64,000 nt of DNA from Podospora bellae-mahoneyi (lineage: Eukaryota; Ascomycota; Sordariomycetes; Sordariales; Podosporaceae). The notes below the pieces were generated by a model. That model was given only the letters and a program-made list of their open reading frames with translations. It did no database searches and was not told where the DNA came from. The position numbers and the translations under genes are program-made. Shown here in pieces: positions 1-11,257 of this stretch; the stretch's first letter is position 1, and each line of letters opens with the position of its first letter. The stretch spans positions 3,286,001 to 3,350,000 of the forward strand of contig NC_085883.1 in NCBI RefSeq assembly GCF_035222275.1. Reading direction: 5' to 3'.

Positions 1-48
1 GTTACCTACCGGTTGTTACTGTGACTAACCAAGTTCAACACCATTCAG
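1..48 (+). other. 3' end of an intron
   Basis: A branch-like GACTAACC lies near position 22 and a CAG acceptor ends at 48. The kinase-like reading frame starts directly after it, so the 5' exons of that gene lie outside the window. Confidence 0.55.
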
Positions 49-3000
49 TCTATGGTTACGCTTCTGACGGGAATGTACCCAGAGTCACCACCCATTCCCA
101 CATGGATGGAATTCGGTCAGGTGGAGGGATGGGGCTACGGTGCCTACGTCTTGGAAGGGTTGAAGCCATACGTTGACCCTCGCCTCACAAACATCTTGGC
201 GCGCTGCATGATGGAAAACCTGGATCACCGACCTGATATCGGCGAGCTGCAAGGCGAAATGGTGGCCATATTGGCATATTATCGACATCTCGGGCAGCAA
301 GAAGGTAACCCGGACGAGACGGACTGGCCAAGGAACTGGCACAAAGCTCCATATGAGGAGCAGACACCATGGGCAGATAGACAATTGCATGCATGGGTAG
401 ATGAAGTTCTTTACCAACCCGCATCGGCGCCGGCTCCTGGTGTCCCCCCTCCGGCAGACGACGGGGGACTAAGTCCAGCACAAATGGAGGATGCTCAAGT
501 TAAAGACGTGCAACAAGAGTTGAGCGAGTCTCAGCGGGAAGAACTATTTGACAAGTGGGCCGACAAGAAGAGCCAGGCGTTTAAGGATAGGCTGGATGCC
601 ATGCAGGAGGCCCAAGCCACGAAGATGTACGAGAGATGGTGGAACCCAGCCCTGGAAAAGACAGAGACGTACAAACGGCAAAAGGAATGGAAACGATGGC
701 TCAAAACAAGACCTCCAGCTGAGCAACAGGCCGCTTTCGAAAGCTGGCTCGCCAGGAGAGTGAAGGACGAAGAACAGGAGAGGCGATTGCAGGCCTACAT
801 CAAGCACCGTGATTGGAAGCGGGAGGTCAATCTGCTCTGGGCTTCCAGGCCCGCCGACCACCCTCCAGAAATCTACTACTCCTGGGTGTTGCAGATGGCC
901 AAGATGGAAGCCACTCGGCCACACACGGATGCCTACATTACCGACTGTGTTGAGCAGATCAACGACTATGTCAAGCAGCAGCATCAGGACATGATTTCCC
1001 AGCTCGACAAAAGGGCAACGAGGCGTATTGCAGAACAGCGAGATATCATAAGACAATCGGGTCAGCCGGATCTGACACCCCTGGAAATACAAGTGATAAG
1101 GCGTTACTACGATGAGGACATTCCGATATATCTTCCCACGCTAGGGACTAGTCTCTCAAGGCGTATCTACCGACTGCAGAAGGAGATCTTTGGCCAAGAC
1201 TGGCATACTGGGAAGTCCAGTCAGATGATCAGCCCATTCCGTTCGATTCCTTCCCTGATGAAGCAGGACCGAATCGTACCGTACAAGCACGACGACAATT
1301 CTCTTCCTAGCTCAAGCCCGCCACTGAGTCGCACTCCTACCCCAGATCCCCCACGGTTGAATCCTACTCCTGGCGGAGGAGAAGGAGGAAAAGGAGATGA
1401 CGACGACGACGACGATAGTGATGATGGTGGTGATGGCGGAGCTGGTGGTGCAGCTGGTGCCAGTGGTCCTAGTGCAAGCGGAGGCGGTGGAAGTGGAGGA
1501 GCTCCTCCACCCTCTGTTAGTAACGACGATGATGGTGACGATGATGTTGGTATGGGTGGCCCTGCTCCGGCATCACAGCCTCAGGGACCAGTGTCAAGAT
1601 TCAACCCAAATGCTCCAGTCTTCAACCCAAGTACTCCTGTTTTCTACCCCGGTCCGAGAGTGGCTCCACCTCCCACTGGTCGCCGTGGCAGTCGCGGTGC
1701 TCCACCTCCGACCCAGATTGGACAGAACGATGTCAAGGACGCCAGGAGAGCGCGGCGGGCAAACAACCGAAATCTCGATCGCGTTTCTGATCTAGGTGTT
1801 GGGCCTAGTACCGTTTCTGCAGCGGCCCCTCCGGCTATCACCATAACAGCCTCTAGTCCTACAGCTCCTCTAGCTGCTAGCCCTGCGGTTGCCATTATTC
1901 AGGGGCGGATGCAAGACATGGGGTTGGCAGGGCCAGCAGCACCACCACCTCAGCACTTCCAGGCGCCCCATTTTGGAAATCCAATCCTTCCTATGCCGGA
2001 GTTGGAGAACCCCAGATTCGGAGCACCCATGCTGCCGCCCATCGGACAGCCAGGAACAGGACTATCGCTGTGGGACCCGGACGCAGCTCCAACTCGATTC
2101 GCTGGGCCCCTGGCGCCGGGCGTTCCGGTTCCGTCACAGTATCGACATCTTGTCCAGAAACAGCCTCTTCCTCCCGCGCCATTCCCATACTGAAACCCTC
2201 CCCAAGGCGCTTATGGTGGTCCTCCAGTAGCTGGTTCTTCGGTACCTGGTCCTTCAGCACCTGGTCAGCAAGGCCGCCCCCGAGGACGACGTCCACTATT
2301 TAAACCAGAACCTGGCAGAAACTCCATGCCACTTTCAGATGGAGGGCGCGTTGACCGTTGGGGAAATTGGTTCCATGATCTACAGACAATACCCCCTTAT
2401 GTCTGGAGAGATCCTAAGATCCGACCTCGCTCGCCTACGCCTCCCCCGCCGCCGCCCGGAATGGTTTTGCCCCCCTTCCCAACTGGGACTCACCTTGGCT
2501 GGATTATGTGTACCCTAGGGACTACGTCGCTCCGCTTGTGAATGGACAACCGCCGACGCCCAAGACGAAGTACGATCAGTACCAGAAGCAGAGAAGGGAA
2601 GAGGCAGACAAGGTCAGGGAAGAGGATGCGCGAAGGGAGAAGGAGAAAAAGGCACGTGAAGAGCAAAGGGCTGTCATGCAGGCTAGACATCAACAACGCT
2701 TGAGGGAAAGGCAGAGACAGAACCAAGAGTACCAGCCTCCGGATGAAGGCGAAGGCGAGATTTCACCTAGGTCACTACAAGCCTTCCGAGTCTGGAAAAA
2801 GAAGAACTAGCGGGCGGGAAGAGTACAGGACGCGAGTAGGGAGAGGGTCCTGAAGCGAAGGAGGGAGATTGAGAGGGAAAGACGAATGGAAGAACCGCCT
2901 CCGCCCCCGCCGCCCAACTCACCTGACTCGTTGGATTTCCAGAGAAGATTACGAGAGGTCTTACAACGACGTGCCGACAGAGCGCAGGCGGCAGCAGAAC

Positions 3001-3812
3001 GAAGGGCCACGATAGCGGATGCACAATCGAGATTGGAGATGGAGCGTGACCATGACCCCGCGAACATCGACCGAACCAAGGTTGGTCCTCCCCCACAGTT
3101 ACCCCCTCCTCGCCCGGTCACCCCCCTGCAAGGGAGCCCAATTTCACCACCATCACAAAGGGCTGGACGGTTCGTGCCTGTTGGTCAAGACCGCGTTGAA
3201 CACGTTCCCGACAGGGATATGGAGGGCCGGCCCCCACCGCCGAGAAGGGAGCGCTGGTGGCATACCAGATCTCCATACAATCAGCGAGGCCGCAACTGGA
3301 TGCAATCTAGCTCGTCCGACGAGGATGACAACACCATCCTCAGATCCCCAGGTTGGTTTCGACGAAAACAAAAACAAGAACGGGCTCTGGATGCCAGAAG
3401 GCAAGGCGACAGGGTGCTGTCTGGTCGAGTCAGGCCCTAACCCGAACGCAGATCCCTGCTCTCGCGCTTGGTAGACTTCAGCACGGCCATCACGTCCCCG
3501 CCTCGGCCCGGACGTTGGGGTGTAATCGACGCAATTGATGGATGGTCGAGGAACCCGGGCAGAACCTCCAACGAGACCGGGAGTCCATCGCGGCGGCGGA
3601 AGAACTCCGGAGCGCCAGGGCGGAATCTAGGTGTGAATATTGATGCACTGCCTCGAATTGAATCACGCACCCGGACGGCGAGACCACCGCCAGTACCGTT
3701 TGGGAGACCATGGGTATCGCTGCAGCGGCAGCAGCATCGGCAACGTCAGCAGCAGCAAGGGGGTCAGCAGCAGCAGGGAGATCCGGACGTGGTTATGACG
3801 GACGTAGATTAA
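49..3812 (+). pseudogene. Protein-kinase-domain gene, 3' part, with interrupted C-terminal tail
   Basis: The first residues (MVTLLTGMYP, then LTNILARCMMENLDHRPDIGEL) look like the end of a protein kinase C-lobe, with the conserved RP of subdomain XI. The rest of the kinase domain is upstream of the window. A long charged, coiled and then Gly/Asp/Pro-rich tail follows. The frame is open for about 713 codons to a TGA at 2191. Coding character then continues in the same frame, shifts by one near a C6 run at about 2470, and continues past TAG (2808) and TAA (3438) to a natural-looking end (MTDVD, TAA at 3810-3812). The last 110 codons include a Gln-rich stretch. CGA, CAG and CAA would each give these stops by one C-to-T change, but this is inferred from frame continuity, not from an alignment. 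Either the gene is a recent pseudogene, or the protein ends at 2193 and the remainder is a lost extension. Confidence 0.65.
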
Positions 3813-4804
3813 AATAATTCGAGCCCCACCATCCGACCGCCGAGTCGTTGAGCGGGGTGGTGTTCCTGACAAATATTACAGTCAATTGAGGGCAGATGCC
3901 TTTGGCAAAAAATGGCGCTGGTTAGGTAGTTTTCTGGGTTGGTATTGTCGGAATGCTTGTTGGACAGGATTGGAAAAGGGACTTCCGATAGGGTCTGCTT
4001 GGAATTACGGGGTTCCTTTAGCAATTATCTACGTATTTAGATCCATAAATTGTTTCTCCCAGTCTTTCATTCACTACCCGCCGTTTTGATAACGCAGGTG
4101 CTCATTGTCAATGACAGTGGTTTCGGCGTCGAAGTGGCCTCCCGGCAATCCTGCGCACAGACCGCTATTGTTTACTTTTCTACTTTTCCAAGGGGCTCTC
4201 AGGGGTAATGTGGACCGCCCTGCCAACCCTAACCCTGCCTCCAGGTTAATGTTACACTTCCTCCCATCAGCTGGTGTCTGAAACCTAAAACAAGTTGGAA
4301 GATCTTCAATGTCATTTCAAAGGATTACGACTGGTGTTAAAAGTCTCGTGGTGCATAAAGCTGATTCTAGCAATTTATTCCTGTCGTACCTTTGATTCCT
4401 CCCAACACCCCATTCAATATACGTACCTGTTTACTAGTGTTAAGGGCCTACGTCTGAGTAGAGGCGTAGGTTGCAGGTAAAAAGATTGAACTGTCGGATG
4501 AAGAAGAGACGGAAGAAAAGGCAGATGAAATATATCACTCACCTCACAATGTCTTCTCATACCTCCCAAGGCCTCTGAACTTCCTCTGCAAAGCGCACGA
4601 AATATCCACTAAAACTATCCGAACCTCCTCGTATTTCCTCCTATCTCCTTCAAACTCCTACCTCCCACGTTAATCGCAAGCCACGTCAAACGCTAAACAA
4701 CCCTAACCCGGATATCATCCCATAACAGCCAGCAGAAAGCCACAGCAAATCCTACTCGTTGACGGATCCATCACCCACGGGAATCCTCATCTGTCTCTCT
4801 GGGA
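3813..4804. other. Intergenic, no gene seen
   Basis: No convincing coding frame. It holds a short AACCCTAACCCTG run near 4215 and a single AACCCTAACCC near 4700, which resemble fungal telomere units but are too short to call an interstitial telomere. Confidence 0.4.
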
Positions 4805-5441
4805 TTAATTCTCTCCAAGCCTCTTGCTTTGTCGCAGACCTTGATTGCTAAATCCCGCTATTCTGAAGAACAAGACGTTATAAATATATTGCGAGTCAGC
4901 ATATATTCCGACATAAAACTGAACCTCCTCATGTCTCGAATCAAATGTGAAAAGTGAAATACCTTTAGGAAGACTAATAGCGATATCAAAATAAAAGTGC
5001 AAGACTGCATCATCAAACATGATGGCCCAAGGCTCAGCCTCCGCAAGATCCTTCAAAGCTCTATTAGGTCGCTGAGTTGTTCCGGCTTGCCCGTTCTGGA
5101 CCTCCAGACGAAAGCGGACGTCCTCATTGGCGACGGGCTTGAATGAATAGTACAGTCCCATGTACTCTGGCATGGCGGTGGTGGGTTGCATGGTGTGGGG
5201 CAGCTCTGTCCTGACTACACGGGTACACTGGTCAGCGAACTCAGTGTCGGATGCAGTCGTTCGGATTACATACGTATGTCATGGATAAGATTTCGTTGGT
5301 GAAAAATCGCGGCGCGTCTCCGGGCTTGCTCCTCTCGAGAGCGTCCAAGGCGTGGAACTGGTTCGTCTTCCAGAAGATCGAAATCTTTGGGATCAAGTTC
5401 CCATCGATCAGAAGGGCCACGGTCGGGACGGCACATTTTTG
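4805..5441 (-). pseudogene. Fragment of an unknown two-exon protein gene
   Basis: On the minus strand an exon at 5227-4805 encodes about 140 residues with normal protein character (GLYYSFKPVANEDVRF, HFYFDIAISLP). A 46-nt intron at 5228-5273 (GTATGT to GACCAG) joins it in phase to an upstream segment, 5441-5274, that reads LLIDGNLIPKISIFWKTNQF. That upstream frame has no ATG and is closed by TAA at 5442-5444. The gene is therefore truncated, broken, or has a further exon that I could not place. I do not recognise the family. No signal peptide or membrane helix is visible in the surviving part. Confidence 0.4.
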
Positions 5442-6101
5442 TTATCGGGCCCGTGAGGTTATTGTAGGTGTTCAGTCTTGTGATGTTCGTGAGATATCAC
5501 GAAGTGTAGAGAAGTGTGCGAGGTGTGCGAGAAGTGAAGCTTTATAGGATCGAGGTGGTGGAGCTGCTCCATTAGCGAATCTTTGACAGGAGCAATATAT
5601 TCATTTTGTTCAGGCTGAGCCCCACAGGAGGGAACAGGTGACCTTGAATCGAGCACGCCCGTTCACCGGAGTCGGTGGAACTTTGTTCTGTTCAACAAGG
5701 CTTGCTCCTCAACCCGACCATTGAGCAGACCCACACTCCAGGTTGGTTCGGATTAGGGCTTTTATTGTTGACTTTCTTTTCCACAGCTTTTGCAGCTTTT
5801 TCCTTTCCTGTTAGATTTGATCATCATCACTTTCGTCACCTATTTTCAGCTTCACCTTTGGCTCCAGTGACTTTTGTCCCACAGTAGGACAGTACCTTCG
5901 AGGAAGACTACTCTTCGTCGCCCATGCACTTCGATCCGAGTGTTTAAAGGTTGTCATCGGTCTATCCATCCAGTTAATGTTTGAGCCATCAGCCTATGCT
6001 GCTCCCCATGTGTACATGTATCCGTGTCTACAACACTACCTATTGTATGTTGCTCAATGTAAGTAGGAGGCAAAAGTAGCTTGAACATACACATACATAC
6101 C
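5442..6101. other. Intergenic, nothing firm
   Basis: No coding region I can support. A CT-rich stretch at 5750-5880 could be leader or intron sequence. Confidence 0.3.
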
Positions 6102-6178
6102 GGATGATTTGGTAAACATTCTGGACCGGATGGCGGGCGTACGGGGAAGTTACATCGACAGCACTGGACTTTTTTCAT
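6102..6178 (-). other. Zinc-finger-like first exon, third unit of a small array
   Basis: From ATG at 6178 the minus strand reads MKKVQCCRCNFPV, then a third cysteine in GPECLPNHP, then a GTATGT donor. The layout (Met, short lead, CxxC, donor GTATGT) matches the first exon of the unit at 7.0-8.25 kb. It overlaps the 3' end of the neighbouring unit. I cannot trace downstream exons of this unit, so it may be a truncated copy. Confidence 0.35.
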
Positions 6179-6781
6179 TCGCCATGGAGCGGAATGTTCT
6201 GTTATAGGATGATACCCGGGTTAGTGTTTTCATTTTGGTGGGCTCGAGAGGCGGGAGGCTTATTTGGGATACGAGGACTGGAACATCTTGACGTTTGAGG
6301 GATTCGTAGTGAATGCGTCTGGCGTTCCGGCGGTTCCAAACCACCGGCTCCAATGAGTGCTCATTTAGATTAAACTCGCGCGAATGCTCTAGCGTCAGTC
6401 TGCGGACGAACGGGTGTTCCAAGAGATCCTCGTCATCGTGTATCATTGCGAGGTATCCAGCTGAGAATAGTAAGGTACTGTGATGTGCCGAATGCCCAAG
6501 TACCTGGCAAATGATTGTGATGGTTGTGATAGCGAGAAAGACGGGTTTTTTGTGGAAGAAGGTGAGATCAGCCACTCAATATATGATGATCTGACAAAAC
6601 GCTGGGAGTAACCAGAGGCTGTGGGCCTGTCGAAAGGCGGGTACCTATACTTCAACCCATGATGTCCCTTGTCAGGGTGAATCAATTCACCACAGAGGAC
6701 CAATTCACTCTGCCGAGCAGCGAATATGTGTTTGACCACATCCGCCCGTCTCAACCATCTCCAGCTTGACCTCCTAAGCAA
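6150..6781 (-). pseudogene. Middle unit of a tandem small-gene array (MIHDDED family)
   Basis: The minus strand carries an exon that starts after a TTTTCAG acceptor at 6781 and a second coding part around 6450-6230 reading AMIHDDEDL, then FNLNEHSLEPVVWNRR. The same blocks recur in the unit at 7.0-8.25 kb (MIHDDEDL, FNLDQHSWEPAVWNR), with most differences at third codon positions, so both were once under protein-level selection. Non-coding homology continues upstream (CTATTCTCAG acceptor; GTRYCC-CCTTTC donor region). Function is unknown. I cannot assemble a complete gene from this unit, so it may be partial. Confidence 0.4.
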
Positions 6782-7022
6782 CTGAAAACCAAACACAACT
6801 ATCAGTATCAGGTCGCATTACAGGTAGCCATAGGCTAGCGTGATTCACGCTTGACAGGCAAAGTTTGAAATGCCATGAGAAAAAGGCTGAACATCCGGAA
6901 CGCATAGAACACGTAGAATAGTGGCTTTTGAGCTGTGGTTGGAGCTATGACCTATCCACGGCTCCGAGCTCCACGTCGTTCATAGACGCCAGGCTGGTTG
7001 TCGTATTTCCAGGATATCTTGG

Positions 7023-8252
7023 CTATCCAGAATTCCCTTCCACCAACGCCGGTCTGTTTATTGGCTGCCCGAGTTCCCGTGCCGCGACATGTTGTACAAG
7101 CTTGTCAACCTCCTCGATCTCCAGGTGGAAATTGCTGCAATATAAATTAGCCGCCTGTAATGAATGGCGTTTAGAGAGAAATAAATCTAAAGCTTACAAG
7201 GGATAATGGCGAAACTCATCTCATAATAAATACATAGCACCTTGTCGCCAACTTGATCGGCAAGGCAGTGTGATTCGGCCCGGGATCCCACTGCCTTGGT
7301 TCCCTGCCGCTTTGTCGGTATCCCCACTCTGTAGCCGTTCGTGCTGAGGAGGAAAAGAGTATTCTTGAAAACCAGATAAGTCATCTCTCGTCCAAGTTTG
7401 TCCCGTTCAGGTCCAGGTTCTGGAAAGCTTGACGGAAAGGCCTCGACTGGTTGGGAGATCCGGTCAGCTTGTGTCCTTTTGGCACCAAGAGTTGTGATTG
7501 TAAATTCCTACTTCTCTGAAGAGTGGCTAAAAGCTCACAGCGCTCTACAGCGTGCTGGCGCACGCGATTGAAATCGTGACGGTTCCACACCGCTGGCTCC
7601 CACGAGTGCTGGTCGAGGTTGAAGTCGGGAGAGTGGTCCGGTGATGCCTCGGTGCGTCTGCAGAGAAATAGGTTGTTCACAAGATCTTCGTCGTCGTGGA
7701 TCATGGCGAATTACCTGCTGAGAATAGTGGGATCAGATACTGGCTTTGTAGGTATGTATCTATGGGTGTTATGAATGGTGGGAAAGGCGAGTCGTCTGCA
7801 GAAGTCAGAGAACGGCGTCGAACAAGTAGCTAAATAGAAAAAGATCAGGCAAAAGCCCTGGGACCAACCAGAGCGTGTGGGGCTGGAGAAAGGTGGGCAT
7901 ACCTCACCCCGCGACGTCTGAGCAATTGACCACTGGTAATTCTGGAGCAGCCAGAACCGCAATTGAACCCGAGAAGTGAGTATTTGTGCGGGGACTTCGA
8001 AGATAGAACTCACCAACCCAGATCGGAAATCAATACCACCCCAGAGCATGATACGACTATTCACCCGTTGCTACAGGTGCCAAATAATATGGAACATACG
8101 CTATCAGTCACACTAACTACTTCGGCTGGCCAGTGGTGCCAGGGCTCTTTGAGCCAACATCCAACGCAGATATCACGAGTAGGTTTGATGGTGAAGAAGG
8201 GTCGATTGCAACACAAACAGAACCTATATAGAGAGGATCCAAACCAAGACAT
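7023..8252 (-). CDS. Small Cys-rich (zinc-finger-like) protein, multi-exon, array unit
   Basis: ATG at 8252 opens a 51-codon exon (8252-8100) with a possible C4 finger: FCLCCNR, then DICVGCW about 13 residues on. A GTATGT donor follows. Exons at 8070-8014 (RIMLWGGIDF) and 7941-7903 (NYQWSIAQTS) join in phase through GTGAGT and GTATGC donors. The MIHDDED block lies at 7704-7381. Two further blocks (7360-7240, reading TEWGYRQSG and DPGPNHTALPIKLAT; and the last exon ending at 7023, reading NFHLEIEEVDKLVQHVAARE) join in phase. The link into the MIHDDED block is not clean: the frame carries a stop just before MIHDDED, and this copy is one base shorter than its neighbour there. The family is unrecognised. 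Exon order is fairly certain, the full model is not. Confidence 0.4.
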
Positions 8253-8277
8253 CAAAGAGCTCGATTCGCAGCACTCG

Positions 8278-8425
8278 ATGGCTAGTTTGTATCATACCAA
8301 TCGCCGTCCTCTTCCGCCAACGCCCTTGGCAGTTCCCGTCCCAACACCACCATCTCGACCTGATGGCGAATATGGTCGATGGTCTTCACATCAATACGTT
8401 GGACAACTAGACCAAGATGAGAAGT
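8278..8425 (+). other. Possible first exon of a plus-strand gene
   Basis: ATG at 8278 opens a Pro-rich reading (MASLYHTNRRPLPPTPLAV) that runs into an excellent 58-nt intron at 8426-8483 (GTAAGC, ACTAAT branch, CCTGCAG). Strict splicing there gives an immediate stop, while a different frame downstream looks coding. The intron signal is the best evidence; a real gene is only possible. Confidence 0.25.
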
Positions 8426-8471
8426 GTAAGCATCGAGCACAAAGGCTTAATATAGGTAACCATCGCGAGAA

Positions 8472-8714
8472 CTAATCCTGCAGAGGAACAAGGCACACCT
8501 CGTAAAACCGCACCATGACCGGCTTTCGAGGCCCAACACCGGCGACGGGGAAAGTCTCGAGTTGCGAGGAAGTTACGGGCTGTCTGATGCAGGTTGTACG
8601 GATTTGGCTCAACGAGCTGCAGTGAAACAGCTTCGAGGGACAAGCTCCCAAATGTGCTGTAAAGCTTGAGATGGCCAGCGTCGGCAGGAGGAAGGGTAGA
8701 GGGAAGATTTTCAA
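8472..8714 (-). pseudogene. Terminal exon of an unknown minus-strand gene
   Basis: A textbook acceptor (CGCTGAC, then TTATCTACAG) ends at 8715 on the minus strand. The exon then reads ENLPSTLPPADAGHLKLYST, continues as SLSLEAVSLQLVEPNPYNLH, and near a C4 run at about 8545 the coding signal moves to another frame that ends at VCLVPLQD with a stop at 8472. This suggests one small indel. No upstream exon is recognisable between 8716 and 9083. Confidence 0.35.
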
Positions 8715-9083
8715 CTGTAGATAAAGATGAGAGTCAGCGCTGTGGCCTTCGAGCTATTTTTGTATGAGATAAAAAGAGAACCAAGTTTCACTGTTGGCTT
8801 CAAGCCTCGCGACCTCGCGGCGGTGCTGTCTTTCAGTCTCACATGGTCAGCGGGCCCCCTGGTGACTCTGGTGAGGACACCTGCGGCGTCGAGCCATGAC
8901 TTTCGGGACCGCTATACCCCAGTGGCAGGGGATATGGAACACCTCATTCAAGCAACAAAGACTTCTCTTAAGTGCGTGACTGGTCTGATCGAGCTACTCT
9001 GTAGAAGTACAGTCATGTTCAAAGTCGACTGCGAGCTCATGGTATTACATAACAATCACAGGAAAACATGACCTGACTCCAAC
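8715..9083. other. Between genes, no firm feature
   Basis: A 114-codon plus-strand frame starts at 8727 (MRVSAVAFELF) but has no family signature, no clear promoter context and sits opposite a minus-strand intron, so I do not call it. Confidence 0.25.
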
Positions 9084-10628
9084 TCAAACCAAAATACTCT
9101 CCCCCTGATTCACCGCTAGAAACACCTTGTCCTCAACGCCTTCATCATGTTTGCCATCCCACCCTCTCCCAAACCCAACTCCCTGTCTCTCACACGCCCA
9201 TTCCAAGCCGCCCAGAGTCTTCAACACCTCCTCTGGCTCGGTAGCAAATGTCCCCCAATGCAATCCCACCGCCACCGCTTTCCCTTTCCCGCCCTCAGTC
9301 ATCTCCTTGAACACCCGTACTGCATCCCAAGGAGGCATATGGTTTGCCCCAGTCACACCCTGTGTATGCCTCGGCATAGGATTGCCCCAGTCCGGCATCC
9401 ACGTTGTAAAGCTTCTCAGATAAGCAAACGATGCGCCAACACTGATAGGCAAGAGTAGAAGATCTGGCGGGCCGATGTTATCGCTAATCTCTTTGAATGC
9501 TGGACATGGTGGGTAATCCTCTGGTTTTTCCTTTTCTGCTGGCGGTAGCGGATCACCCCTCTTCCAATTCGTCGGTGGCAAAGGTGGCCAGGCAGGATCG
9601 GTGTGGAACTGATATCCGGTATCACCCCCAAAGAACACCCTATACAGCTCCTCCCCGTCTCCAGATTGGAGGTCCTCCACCATCCAACTAGCCCACAAGC
9701 TCCCATTCGGTTCCCCAGACTTGCCGCTCCCTGATCTCCAACAGTTGTGCTGTGCGGGTGTGCACCAGACCTTCACACTCTCCTGCGCCAATCCCGTCAA
9801 CGTGACATTATCCCACCAATCCATCTCCACCACCCTCTCCTTCGGCAAACCCCACAAATCAACCATCATCTTTCCTATCCCTAACGGCACAAAAAACCTC
9901 ACCCTGTCCTTGTTATTTTCCCAAATCCCCATGACAGACTCTTGATCAAGATGGTCATAGTGGTTATGACTAATCAATACTGCATCAATCCGAGGTAAAT
10001 CCCCCACTTGACACGGCGGTTGGTACGTCCGAATCGGCCCAAAGTACTCGCTTGGGAAACACCGCTGGGAGAAAATGGGATCAAACACAACGCTAACACC
10101 AGATGAAAGCTGTAGCAGCATCGAGGCATGTCCCAACCAAGTAACCTTTGCCTTCTTCCCAACCGGACAAGGCGTAAAATCAGGCTTCTGCACCGTAAGC
10201 AGTCTTGCAGCCTTTGACGCGGCAGACTCAGGGTTGGAGAGATCACTATAGCTCGGCTGTGATATCGGCGAGATTTGTCTGGCGGGAAGAGCGTACGAAG
10301 CCGCGAGAGGGATGCAAGGATCTGTGTCAGGACCCCACTGAAAACTGGCGAGCATCTCCGACTTGGTGGGCTTGTGCCACGAGGGCCAGGGGTTTTGGAA
10401 GCCGATGATCTCGCGCTTTTGGTCGACTTGTTTCTTTTTGTCGAGAGTTGAGATGTGGCCTTTATGGGTGACCTCTTCCTGGGATGGGCCGCCGAAGGAG
10501 AGTGAGGGGAAGAATGAGGACCATGTTGAGCCGGGGCTTGTGGCCGGGTTGAGTATTGGGGCGAGGATGTGGTGTTTTGGCGGTTTTTTTAGCCCAGGGA
10601 GGCTGGTTATGGGGCTGATGTCGAGCAT
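9084..10628 (-). CDS. fmp30: NAPE-PLD-like metallo-beta-lactamase-fold hydrolase
   Basis: A 514-residue intronless protein. The central part has the metallo-beta-lactamase fold signature: KVTWLGHASMLLQL, VVFDPIFSQR, and the metal-binding HxHxDH in SHNHYDHLD at about residues 220-228, followed by FFGGDTGYQ and a late GLHWGTFATEPEE. This is the pattern of N-acylphosphatidylethanolamine-hydrolysing phospholipase D and of yeast mitochondrial Fmp30, which act in N-acyl lipid and phospholipid metabolism. The family typically has 350-450 residues. The extra N-terminal 100 residues are Pro/Ser-rich and may hold a targeting sequence. The metal ligands appear present, so activity is likely. It is divergent from the cupin gene to its right, with a shared 629-bp intergenic region. 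The symbol is by family resemblance only. Confidence 0.88.
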   Translation of the reverse strand: MLDISPITSLPGLKKPPKHHILAPILNPATSPGSTWSSFFPSLSFGGPSQEEVTHKGHISTLDKKKQVDQKREIIGFQNPWPSWHKPTKSEMLASFQWGPDTDPCIPLAASYALPARQISPISQPSYSDLSNPESAASKAARLLTVQKPDFTPCPVGKKAKVTWLGHASMLLQLSSGVSVVFDPIFSQRCFPSEYFGPIRTYQPPCQVGDLPRIDAVLISHNHYDHLDQESVMGIWENNKDRVRFFVPLGIGKMMVDLWGLPKERVVEMDWWDNVTLTGLAQESVKVWCTPAQHNCWRSGSGKSGEPNGSLWASWMVEDLQSGDGEELYRVFFGGDTGYQFHTDPAWPPLPPTNWKRGDPLPPAEKEKPEDYPPCPAFKEISDNIGPPDLLLLPISVGASFAYLRSFTTWMPDWGNPMPRHTQGVTGANHMPPWDAVRVFKEMTEGGKGKAVAVGLHWGTFATEPEEVLKTLGGLEWACERQGVGFGRGWDGKHDEGVEDKVFLAVNQGESILV

Positions 10629-11257
10629 CTTATGTGAGCTATGATGTTAGCGTGATGAGGGGTTAAACGGTGAAGAGAGACTTGGAGTGAGTTGAGGTTG
10701 TGAAGTTTGAGCAGCATGAGATGACGTCAGCCGCAGTGGCTTGGCATCGCCGATAACCAATCCGGTCCTTATCTTCATCGCGATGCATGAATTTCAGCCA
10801 CAAACTCCAATCTTAGTATTGCTCAGAGCTGTCACGGAGTAGTTATCAATATAATAAGGTAGCTCGCAGAACGTGTTGAACGTGTTCGCGTACCCTTGAC
10901 GGGTGACGTTAAAACAAGCTTTATCGGGTGGGGTTCGGGTCGGTTTCAACCCGCTGGAGCCGCAGACCCTTGGCCCTGTCGCTCAGTTCGTGAAGGCTAC
11001 GACATAACTGGGAAAGCAAATAGGTCAGCCTTGAAACGGAAGCCAATGTGGTAGCTTCTCCATAAATCGGCGCCGTGGTGGCTGACACAGCAGATCCTAG
11101 CGGACCGGAATCAGCGCGGATCCCAACGTGGGGTTGATCCGTTACACCAAGTGACCTCTTGGTACATAACCTCCTCCTCCCAGCACTTTGACGCCTCCTT
11201 TCCCGCTCCCTCCCCACGAGTGACACTTGTGCTTGCATATCAAAAACTTTCTTCAAA
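10629..11257. promoter_or_regulatory. Divergent promoter region
   Basis: The only sequence between two gene starts pointing away from each other. It contains a CT-rich tract just upstream of the cupin ATG (about 11165-11220), as is common before fungal transcription starts. A palindromic-looking TGACGTCA lies at about 10722-10729 and matches a CRE/bZIP site. Confidence 0.45.

Noticed and set aside
4205-4225. AACCCTAACCC, interstitial telomere
   Set aside because: Fewer than three units and no neighbouring subtelomeric features.
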